Assembly (NCBI GenBank): GCA_014729935.1
Contig: WJJB01000400.1
Coordinates: 1-7,307, forward strand
Length of the DNA: 7,307 nt
Source of the DNA: Candidatus Bathyarchaeota archaeon
Lineage (GTDB): Archaea; Asgardarchaeota; Lokiarchaeia; Sigyniarchaeales; Sigyniarchaeaceae
Direction of reading: 5' to 3'
The notes beneath the pieces are model-generated. The model worked only from the letters and a program-made list of their open reading frames with translations, searched no databases and had not been told where the DNA came from. Made by a program: the position numbers and the translations under genes. Positions within the stretch are counted from its first letter, which is position 1; each line of letters opens with the position of its first letter. Shown here one piece after another: positions 1-5,574 of this stretch.

Positions 1-273
1 CTCAACAAACTTGGTTGTTACCTTCTCGGGCTCAATCCTGAAATTCAAGTTGAGATCCAGCACGTATTGTATATTTTCTCTTGTCGCCCGCAGGGTGAAG
101 TAATCTTGCAGTGCCTTGATTTGGATGTTATCCTTGGAAACACCTGGTAGGGCTACTTCCAAGATGAATTTATCATCGATCAACCACCCGCCATAGCGTG
201 GTGTCACTTGGTATTTGGGAACCTTGTCAACAGATTCGATCTCGTCTTTGTCTGGGGATTTTACTAATGCCAT
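1..273 (-). CDS. Small heat-shock protein, Hsp20/alpha-crystallin family (3' end cut by window edge)
   Basis: This is an ATP-independent cytosolic chaperone that holds unfolding proteins for refolding by other chaperones. I translated 91 codons with no stop, from an ATG at 273 to the left edge. After a charged tail of about 20 residues the alpha-crystallin domain starts: YQVTPRYGGWLIDDKFILEV (residues 21-40) leads into the signature stretch LEVALPGVSKDNIQIKA, which matches the Hsp20 pattern of a beta strand, 'LPG', then 'D-I-I'. A strand with TLRATRE and a segment FRIEPEKVTTKF, equivalent to the family's 'lP..Vd.ekv.A', follow. The C-terminal part of the domain, with the usual G-L and I-x-I motifs, lies outside the window. 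The start is supported by a Shine-Dalgarno AGGTGATT five bases upstream. It is transcribed alone, divergently from the TFB-like gene. The family call is good; the short N-terminal arm is typical of archaeal members. Confidence 0.82.
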   Translation of the reverse strand, partial: MALVKSPDKDEIESVDKVPKYQVTPRYGGWLIDDKFILEVALPGVSKDNIQIKALQDYFTLRATRENIQYVLDLNLNFRIEPEKVTTKFVE

Positions 274-278
274 GTTGG

Positions 279-286
279 AATCACCT
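279..286 (-). promoter_or_regulatory. Shine-Dalgarno of the hsp20 gene
   Basis: Read on the minus strand this is AGGTGATT, a long match to the archaeal 16S 3' end (anti-SD CACCTC region). It is separated by five bases from the ATG at 273, and it fixes the start of the Hsp20 reading frame. Confidence 0.7.
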
Positions 287-312
287 TTTGTCTTGATAAC
301 TTGTTTAGGATT

Positions 313-335
313 ATTGGTAACTTACAATTACCAAT
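313..335. promoter_or_regulatory. Perfect 8-bp inverted repeat, candidate operator of hsp20
   Basis: ATTGGTAA (313-320) and its exact reverse complement TTACCAAT (328-335) are separated by 7 bases, giving a 23-bp dyad. It lies 40 to 62 bases upstream of the hsp20 ATG and spans the position where transcription should begin if the TATA-like box at 353-360 is used. A repressor dimer bound here would block initiation. From family knowledge, the Pyrococcus heat-shock regulator Phr recognises sites containing TGGTAA near the transcription start of hsp20-type genes. TGGTAA occurs here in both arms, but I do not see the flanking TTTA and AAAA elements, so assignment to a Phr-like factor is only a suggestion. 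A hairpin in the 5' leader is an alternative. Confidence 0.45.
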
Positions 336-352
336 TAGTAATATGAAATAAG

Positions 353-360
353 TTATATTT
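353..360 (-). promoter_or_regulatory. TATA-like box for hsp20
   Basis: On the minus strand this reads AAATATAA. An archaeal transcript would start about 26 bases from the box centre, near position 330, inside the inverted repeat at 313-335. That leaves a leader of about 55 bases carrying the Shine-Dalgarno. Another AT-rich stretch (TTTCATATTA) lies just downstream on the same strand, so the exact box is uncertain. Confidence 0.4.
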
Positions 361-519
361 GAATGTTTTGGTTTCCATGATGAATGAAGAATGGCTGAAA
401 AGCTTATACGGTGGGAGATGGCGTCAGTGAATGTATCTACTTACCTAGAAATTTCTTCCTCGCGTTTCCTGCATCTTGATATAATCACGTTTCAAGAGCC
501 AAGGAGTTCGACAAAAGAG

Positions 520-527
520 TTATAATC
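520..527 (+). promoter_or_regulatory. TATA-like box for the TFB-like gene
   Basis: TTATAATC is preceded by the purine-rich stretch ACAAAAGAG, which could act as a BRE. A start about 26 bases from the box centre would fall near 549-552. This predicts an almost leaderless mRNA for the ATG at 558, in keeping with the absence of any Shine-Dalgarno there. Confidence 0.45.
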
Positions 528-557
528 CTGTATCTACATCATGTTAACTTGATAACG

Positions 558-926
558 ATGGAAATGCAGAAGATAGAAAATAACGATGAAGGTTCTCCAG
601 CGTTGCTCGAGGGATATAAGGCATTCATGCAGGCATATGGACTTTGTACCAGTAGTATCACATGGCTAACCAGATATTTTTGCACGTCCACCGGGGTTAC
701 TCACAGGGCCTCAATCTTGCTTAAAATGGTCCTCCCGCATTTTTCGTCTAAAGAACAGAAGCACCATGCTCCAGCAATCGTTCCGGTGTTGACATTCCTT
801 GCAGCCCGGCTTGAAGGGGATAATATCCTCAGGGCTGACGTGATACGAGTGGCAGGGGTGAGTGGGTGCTGTTTCAACAGGACCTTATTAGCCGTGGTTA
901 GGTACCTGAAAGACAAGTGCTGGTGA
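558..926 (+). CDS. Small cyclin-fold protein resembling the second core repeat of archaeal TFB/TFIIB
   Basis: This is a 122-residue protein. Residues about 32-117 can be laid, by eye and almost without gaps, on the second cyclin repeat of TFB: an opening helix SSITWLTRYFCTSTGV, a helix ASILLKMVLPHF, then the buried helix APAIVPVLTFLAARLEG (like 'P..vAAAalYiAs.l.g'). The DNA-contacting end, ILRADVIRVAGVSGCCFNRT, resembles TFB 'rTqrEVAevAGVTevTIRNRy'. Residues 15-29 look like the last helix of a first repeat. The zinc ribbon and B-finger are absent, with no CxxC in any upstream reading. I chose ATG 558 over TTG 549 because the predicted promoter makes the mRNA nearly leaderless; ATG 564 is also possible. 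It stands alone, convergent with the ThuA-like gene 35 bp away. It could be a TFB paralogue acting as a regulator, a decayed TFB, or an unrelated helical protein. The homology is read by eye and is remote. Confidence 0.5.
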   Translation: MEMQKIENNDEGSPALLEGYKAFMQAYGLCTSSITWLTRYFCTSTGVTHRASILLKMVLPHFSSKEQKHHAPAIVPVLTFLAARLEGDNILRADVIRVAGVSGCCFNRTLLAVVRYLKDKCW

Positions 927-961
927 TCACGAAATTACGGGGCGATGCAGGCAAGGGGAAT

Positions 962-1684
962 TCAATCATCACCACGCGTTGCCCATGACATCCCGCGACG
1001 CAAGATTTCTTTGGCGCCCTCCACCTCGAAATCAGAAAACGTGTGACCATACGCCGCATAGAAAATGCGACCATCTCCCCAGTATTTCTTGTATGCAAAG
1101 GGCATCACCACCCCATTCCAGGGCATGATGTTACTCTTGAAGGTGGTGGTGGCAAGGACCTTCCCGTTAATGCCAGAAATGATGCCAGGATCAACGTGGC
1201 AATAATATTGCTCCGACTTGAGTTTGAAATCATCAATACCGTTCACGATGGGATCATCGGACACTATATTTACCTCGAAATCAATAACACCCCCCGGATG
1301 TGCCACCCATTGGCTTCCGGTGAGGAATTGATATTCAGTATCCCGGCGGAAGCTATCATTCATCCCGCCATGCCATCCAGCGAAACCGAGACCATCCAAG
1401 ATGGCATTGGACAAGTTCTTCGTGCCCCCACCATCCATCATGATCTTCTCGTCGTCAGCACTTCCCTGCGTCCAGCACTGCACCAGCAGGTCAAGTGATT
1501 CCAGAAGTTCCATATCCAAGTAGGGTTTCAATGAATTCTCCATCTTGACGGTAAAACCTTCTTCTTCAAGCAGTTCCAGAGCCATCAAAGAGGAGGGGTA
1601 TGGCGTGTGTCCATCCCAGCCACCCCAGATGATGAGTGCTTGCTTTCCACTTTGAGCCATGGTGTATCTATTACAGGCTTGCAT
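962..1684 (-). CDS. ThuA-like domain protein (trehalose-utilisation family, glutamine-amidotransferase-like fold)
   Basis: This soluble protein of 240 residues is the size of single-domain ThuA proteins. Visible family marks are ALIIWGGWDGHTP near the N-terminus (residues 16-28), GWHGGMNDSFR (103-113), GSQWVAHPGG (123-132), SEQYYCHVDP (157-166), GRIFYAAYGHT (205-215) and RGMSWA (230-235). ThuA proteins share a class I glutamine amidotransferase-like fold. They are linked to disaccharide and sugar metabolism in bacteria, but the biochemical reaction is mostly undefined, so no substrate is claimed. The gene follows the permease on the same strand, with its ATG 14 bases after the permease stop, so the two are probably co-transcribed. 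Start choice is uncertain: the internal ATG at 1660 (MAQSGKQALI) fits the usual family N-terminus better, and neither start has a clear Shine-Dalgarno. The family call is firm; the role is unknown. Confidence 0.83.
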   Translation of the reverse strand: MQACNRYTMAQSGKQALIIWGGWDGHTPYPSSLMALELLEEEGFTVKMENSLKPYLDMELLESLDLLVQCWTQGSADDEKIMMDGGGTKNLSNAILDGLGFAGWHGGMNDSFRRDTEYQFLTGSQWVAHPGGVIDFEVNIVSDDPIVNGIDDFKLKSEQYYCHVDPGIISGINGKVLATTTFKSNIMPWNGVVMPFAYKKYWGDGRIFYAAYGHTFSDFEVEGAKEILRRGMSWATRGDD

Positions 1685-1698
1685 AAAAATGAAGCGCC

Positions 1699-3081
1699 CT
1701 AGAACAGGAATACCACAAGGGCAAGGTAACCCACGCCGAGCATGATGTGCAAGAGCGCGAAGATAGCACCGATCTTGAATAACCTCTTATAAGGTAAATC
1801 AACAACGCAGTTTTTCTGGGCGATGTCCAAGGTCGCCATATCTGCCGCGCTACCCTGGGGAAGGAAATTGCCACCAATATTAATTCCAATGATTAATGCA
1901 ATGATGATTGCATCACCACCAGCCCCTCCCAAGATCAGGGATTTCATGACTGGTAGGAATAGGATCGTTACAGGTGCATTATCCATTAGTCCGCTGAGAA
2001 GTGACGTGAGCAGCATGATAGTGATTGCAAGTAAGAACTCATTCGAAGGAGAAATCTTGTCAAATGCATTCTTGATCAAGTCGATTGTCCCGTTTGCATT
2101 CATCAATCCCACGAAAATGAATAAGCAAATAAAGAAATATATCAACTTGTAATCTACTTTTCGAAGGTAATAGGATATTGTAATCCTGGACTTCCCATCA
2201 TCGTCCTTGACGGGGTTCACGAAGATGAAGATGAGCATGGCGATAATCCCCGCGAGATATATTTGCGGAATGAATAGCAAGAGCACGATGAAGACTCCCA
2301 AAGCTGCAATATTGATCCAAATCACCTTTTCATCAACGTCGATCTTATCCAGACGCTGCATGTCAAGTGCCGTTTCCAGCGTGCAGGTACCCTCCCATCT
2401 TTTGAGCATTGATTTCTTCAACACGATTTTATCCAATAACAGCAAGGTTACCACGGTCGTGATCAGGAAGTACAATCCCAGGGTAGTGACGAACCATCCA
2501 ATATCGAGAGTTTTCAATTCTTCGGTTCGGAAATAGTTCGCTATCAAGATATTCTCGGCAGAACCAAAAGGTGTAAGCGTGGATGCAAGGTTGATGCAAA
2601 TGGTCATACCCAGGAGAAAGGGAGTTGGATTGATTTCCATCTTCCTGCATGCCAGTAAAATGATAGGCCCGAAGATGAGGGCAACGGAGAGGTCTTCAAT
2701 GATGGCAGCGCACAGTGTCGAAATAGTGCAGAAGACATAAAACATCTTCCGGATGTTATCTTGGTACTTGTTGGTAATGCCCTTTGCTATGGCCTGAAAT
2801 ACCTCTTTCTCGTTCAAGATCTCCACTATGGTAAATATGGCTATCAGGAAAAAGATGACCTCCCAATTTATCAGGCCGACGAAAAAATCTATCGGCTCTC
2901 CAAACTGCAAGGGATCTGTCTCATGCATGAAAATTTCTGGCATCACGATCGATGTTGCCACCGCTGCAAGGACAACCAGAAGGAAGGAATAGGTCAGGTA
3001 ATCCGTTTTCTCGAAGAAAAGGACGACCACTAATCCGACAAAGCATGCTCCGACAAAAATTTGCAATCCTAATTCTGACAT
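1699..3081 (-). CDS. ArsB/NhaD-type membrane permease (ion transporter superfamily)
   Basis: This 460-residue integral membrane protein has about ten to twelve hydrophobic segments. It shows the two-fold internal repeat of the ion transporter superfamily (ArsB, NhaD, CitMHS, P-protein). Half one has the loop EDLSVALIFGPIIL (129-142) and the hairpin STLTPFGSAENILIANY (167-183). Half two has the matching MDNAPVTILFLPVM (366-379) and GGNFLPQGSAADMATLDIAQ (403-422). These re-entrant, Gly/Ser/Asn-rich hairpins form the substrate and cation site in the superfamily. A hydrophilic loop (about 220-252) joins the halves. NhaD members exchange Na+ for H+, ArsB exports arsenite, and relatives move di- or tricarboxylates; the sequence does not decide among these. 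No arsenic genes are nearby. ATG 3081 is supported by a GAGGT Shine-Dalgarno nine bases upstream. It heads an operon with the ThuA-like gene. Confidence 0.85.
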   Translation of the reverse strand: MSELGLQIFVGACFVGLVVVLFFEKTDYLTYSFLLVVLAAVATSIVMPEIFMHETDPLQFGEPIDFFVGLINWEVIFFLIAIFTIVEILNEKEVFQAIAKGITNKYQDNIRKMFYVFCTISTLCAAIIEDLSVALIFGPIILLACRKMEINPTPFLLGMTICINLASTLTPFGSAENILIANYFRTEELKTLDIGWFVTTLGLYFLITTVVTLLLLDKIVLKKSMLKRWEGTCTLETALDMQRLDKIDVDEKVIWINIAALGVFIVLLLFIPQIYLAGIIAMLIFIFVNPVKDDDGKSRITISYYLRKVDYKLIYFFICLFIFVGLMNANGTIDLIKNAFDKISPSNEFLLAITIMLLTSLLSGLMDNAPVTILFLPVMKSLILGGAGGDAIIIALIIGINIGGNFLPQGSAADMATLDIAQKNCVVDLPYKRLFKIGAIFALLHIMLGVGYLALVVFLF

Positions 3082-3090
3082 GAGTGGTAT

Positions 3091-3095
3091 ACCTC
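3091..3095 (-). promoter_or_regulatory. Shine-Dalgarno of the permease gene
   Basis: Minus-strand GAGGT, nine bases before the ATG at 3081, supports that start codon over internal alternatives. Confidence 0.55.
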
Positions 3096-3128
3096 TACGA
3101 AGAGCCCCGTGAGATTAAGAGGACGGTG

Positions 3129-3138
3129 TATTTGAATA
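3129..3138 (-). promoter_or_regulatory. Possible TATA-like box for the permease-ThuA operon
   Basis: The minus strand reads TATTCAAATA, preceded by a purine-rich AAGAAGGGAGG. A start about 26 bases on, near 3107, would leave a short leader with the GAGGT Shine-Dalgarno. The box sits in a 12-bp near-palindrome (GTATT-TG-AATAC, 3128-3139), which could also be a protein site. This is sequence resemblance only. Confidence 0.3.
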
Positions 3139-3197
3139 CCTCCCTTCTTGTAAACCTTCCATTGCCTCGTCATGGTATTCTGATCAAAAAGCATAAC

Positions 3198-3205
3198 AAA
3201 TATAT
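3198..3205 (+). promoter_or_regulatory. TATA-like box for the plus-strand HdrD-like gene
   Basis: AAATATAT follows the A-rich stretch CAAAAAGCATAAC. It predicts a transcript start near 3227 and a leader of about 60 bases before the ATG at 3291. This is the most AT-rich, TATA-like stretch on this strand in the 209-bp divergent region. Confidence 0.4.
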
Positions 3206-3230
3206 CGCACAAACATGGTACTAACGCTTG

Positions 3231-3248
3231 TAGCTTCCGCATAGCTTC
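3231..3248. repeat. Short direct repeat TAGCTTC ahead of the HdrD-like gene
   Basis: TAGCTTC occurs at 3231-3237 and again at 3242-3248, 11 bp apart, within GTAGCTTCCGC / ATAGCTTCGAT. It may be chance or an 11-bp duplication. It lies just downstream of the predicted transcript start and at the upstream limit of the open frame that continues into the coding region at 3291. Confidence 0.25.
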
Positions 3249-3290
3249 GATTTCAAGAAATTCGATACCATTCGCGAGTTAGATTCATGC

Positions 3291-4250
3291 ATGAAACATA
3301 GAGACAAGTACCCTACGAGAGAAGTGGATCCGGAGAACTTCTTGGATAATGAGGAAATCAATTCAATGCTGGAACGAACCGACGAGTTTACATTCACGCA
3401 GGAAGACTGGGTGCGGCTTCTAAACTGCGTCCATTGTAACGAGTGCGGAACCTCCGAGGAGCGCGCACGACTCAACCAGAAATTCCTCCAGGATGGAAAT
3501 ACGATTCCAGGATTGGACGCCATGATCCACAACTTCAAGAAAAATGGCACCCCGTATCACAAGAACGAGATGCGCATCACCAAGCCCGAAGGGATACCTG
3601 CAAGCAGCGACACGCTCTTTTTCATGGGTTGCTTGTCCACTATCAAGATTCCCAGGTTCACCAGCAATGCACTTGAATACCTATACCAGCAAGGATTGGA
3701 TTTCACCATCCTTGACAAGGAGATATGTTGCGGGTACCCACTGTACGTTAGCGGGGCTATGAAGGAATACAGGGAATTGCAAGCACGGAACTTGGACATC
3801 TTCAAGGATTTCAAGAAAGTGATATGCTTATGCCCCGCATGCTTTTTCGTGTTCACCCAAGATTACCCCGAGATGGATATCGAGTATGCATTCATCTCTG
3901 ATTACTTGGAACCTGCCAAGACGGAAAAATCGGGCAGCGTGGGTGTCCAACATCTCTGCCAGCTCAAGAACAGGGGATATCCGCATGTTGCCGGGAACGT
4001 GGACAAGATCCTCATGAACAGCGGGTATGACATCGAGCCGGTACCGCATTGGTGTTGTGGTGGTGGGATAGGATACATGCACAGGACTGACGTGATAGAC
4101 AAGATCGCCATGAAGCGCATGGGCGATTTCGCGGGGGATTACATGACGACGTACTGCCCCGGGTGCTACTGGATCATGAAACGGTTCAGGAAGCGTGCCG
4201 GCACGAGCGCGCGCCTGAAAGATATTTTCGCATTGCTCATGGACTCCTGA
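3291..4250 (+). CDS. HdrD-like iron-sulfur protein with two CCG domains and an atypical N-terminal cluster motif
   Basis: This is a cytosolic electron-transfer protein of 319 residues. The C-terminal two thirds hold two complete cysteine-rich (CCG) domains: C114, C146-C147-G, C181-P-A-C184, then C223, C255-C256-G, C289-P-G-C292. In HdrB/HdrD such domains carry the noncubane 4Fe-4S centres that reduce disulfides; in GlpC, LldE and GlcF they accept electrons from flavoprotein dehydrogenases. The N-terminal region differs from HdrD. Instead of two ferredoxin motifs it has only CVHCNECG (C46, C49, C52), without the fourth cysteine and proline. The following stretch TSEERARLNQKF is hydrophilic and contains no cysteine. 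There is no membrane segment or signal peptide. The gene is alone on the plus strand, divergent from the permease and convergent with the other HdrD-like gene (74 bp gap). No good Shine-Dalgarno precedes the ATG, and the frame stays open upstream to 3234. The enzyme partner is unknown. Confidence 0.85.
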   Translation: MKHRDKYPTREVDPENFLDNEEINSMLERTDEFTFTQEDWVRLLNCVHCNECGTSEERARLNQKFLQDGNTIPGLDAMIHNFKKNGTPYHKNEMRITKPEGIPASSDTLFFMGCLSTIKIPRFTSNALEYLYQQGLDFTILDKEICCGYPLYVSGAMKEYRELQARNLDIFKDFKKVICLCPACFFVFTQDYPEMDIEYAFISDYLEPAKTEKSGSVGVQHLCQLKNRGYPHVAGNVDKILMNSGYDIEPVPHWCCGGGIGYMHRTDVIDKIAMKRMGDFAGDYMTTYCPGCYWIMKRFRKRAGTSARLKDIFALLMDS

Positions 4251-4324
4251 AACTTTACCGGTGAGCTATTGAAGGACAATGCCCTTCCACGCAAGACTGG
4301 AGGGAACGGACGTCCAGCGCGGCC

Positions 4325-5572
4325 TCATTCAAGTGACGAGACCAGTATCTCGCCAATATCCAAGATGACCAACTTTCGACGGTCATCTTCCATCTCCGCG
4401 TTCGTTCCTGCGATTGAAAATCCTTCTTCGCAAGCCGGGCATGCACTTACCAGGTAATCCGCACCAGTGTCTTTCAACTGCATGTAACGTTGCATGCCTA
4501 TTGCTTCCGATTCATGGGGATGGTGAACGTGTGAAACCCCCCCCATGCCACAGCATTGCGTCTCCTTGCCGTGGAGAAAGGGTTCCCTTACTTCCAATCC
4601 TGGAATCTTGCTGAAAATGTACCGGGCACTTTCAGTGTCGTCGAACCCGCGTGCAATGATGCAAGGATCGTGGAACGCAATGATCATGTTCACCGGCTTT
4701 GTCGGCACCAGTCGGCCTTCCTTGATGAGATTGGCATAATATTCGGTGGTATTGTACACCTCGAGATCATGATCAAGCCCGAGTTCCTTGTACTTTGTCC
4801 GTATTGCATCGGTGCAAGCGGGGCAATCGGCAACCACGGTTGAGATGCCTGCTTTCTCGAATAGATCGAGATTTTCCTTAGCAAGGGATTTTGCGGTATC
4901 TCTGAACCCCGCCGTGAAGAGCGGGCCACCGCAGCAGACCCGGTAACGCACATGAGTCGAAAAAAGAACGCCCGCCTTTTTCAGTATGACAATGTTTGCC
5001 TTCACGGCGTCGGGTTTCTTCTCTGCCATGACGCATCCCATGTAATAAAACGTGTCCGCACCTGGAGTATTCACCGAAAAACCTGGTTTCTTGAATGTAT
5101 CCCGGTTGAAAGTGGTCTTCTCCTTCTGGACCCGCTTGTTGAACTCTTTCAACGTGGAGGAGACATGGCCCCTTTCTACAAGATCTGCCCTGACATCCTT
5201 AAGCAAGTCGCCTGTTGAGATGCCCATCGGGCACCAGTGGCGGCATCCATCGCAGTTTGTGCACAGGTATGGCACTTCAGCGGTATGCGGATTGCTGGAA
5301 TCCAAATAACCCTTTTCCATGAAAAAAGATATTCTCGATTTGGTTGATGGGGCATACATTTCCTTCTTGGTAACCCTGAGGGAAGGACATTCGAATTTGC
5401 ACATATTCGGGCACAAGGCACACCGCACGAGTTCCTTCATGTCAACATGGGGCTCGCCATCGGGGATTTCCAAGTACTTTTTCTCTCCAAAAAGGAATCC
5501 CTTGAGCATCTTCCATTTTTCCTTCCACCTCGCCTTCAGGAAGGTCTTAATGAGCCACGTGTTCTTGCCCAT
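4325..5572 (-). CDS. HdrD/GlpC-like iron-sulfur protein, electron-transfer partner of the FAD oxidase
   Basis: This 415-residue cytosolic protein has the full HdrD/GlpC/GlcF architecture. A basic N-terminus is followed by two ferredoxin-type 4Fe-4S motifs, CALCPNMCKFECP (C51, C54, C58, C62) and CTNCDGCRHWCP (C104, C107, C110, C114). Two CCG domains follow: C180, C213-C214-G, C250-P-A-C253, and D-P-C304, C340-C341-G, C378-P-A-C381. All expected cluster ligands are present. Proteins of this family accept electrons from a flavin dehydrogenase and pass them to quinones, a heterodisulfide or another carrier; the final acceptor is not encoded in view. The start is 2 bp after the stop of the FAD oxidase gene, and its Shine-Dalgarno GAGGAT (5581-5586) lies inside that gene, so translation is probably coupled. 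An 8-base G tract on the coding strand (4537-4544) falls in the second CCG motif. There are no transmembrane helices. Confidence 0.9.
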   Translation of the reverse strand: MGKNTWLIKTFLKARWKEKWKMLKGFLFGEKKYLEIPDGEPHVDMKELVRCALCPNMCKFECPSLRVTKKEMYAPSTKSRISFFMEKGYLDSSNPHTAEVPYLCTNCDGCRHWCPMGISTGDLLKDVRADLVERGHVSSTLKEFNKRVQKEKTTFNRDTFKKPGFSVNTPGADTFYYMGCVMAEKKPDAVKANIVILKKAGVLFSTHVRYRVCCGGPLFTAGFRDTAKSLAKENLDLFEKAGISTVVADCPACTDAIRTKYKELGLDHDLEVYNTTEYYANLIKEGRLVPTKPVNMIIAFHDPCIIARGFDDTESARYIFSKIPGLEVREPFLHGKETQCCGMGGVSHVHHPHESEAIGMQRYMQLKDTGADYLVSACPACEEGFSIAGTNAEMEDDRRKLVILDIGEILVSSLE

Positions 5573-5574
5573 TG

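Noticed and set aside
377..430. Tiny plus-strand frame of 17 codons (MMNEEWLKSLYGG...) between hsp20 and the TFB-like gene
   Set aside because: No Shine-Dalgarno or TATA-like box is positioned for it, and it is too short to distinguish from chance. The region is adequately explained as promoter and spacer.
701..916. Minus-strand frame of 71 codons opposite the TFB-like gene
   Set aside because: The plus-strand reading has a promoter-like box and a plausible cyclin-fold pattern; the minus-strand reading has neither.
1043..1498. Plus-strand open frame of 151 codons
   Set aside because: It is antisense to the ThuA-like gene, whose family motifs are unmistakable. The antisense translation shows no recognisable domain.
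1699..3081. Assigning the permease as an arsenite pump (arsB)
   Set aside because: No arsenic resistance gene or ArsR-type regulator is present in the window, and the superfamily signature alone does not specify the substrate.
4251..4324. Possible bidirectional terminator between the two convergent HdrD-like genes
   Set aside because: Only imperfect complementarity (CCTTCC / GGAGGG) and an 8-bp palindrome GGACGTCC were seen, with no T-run on either strand.
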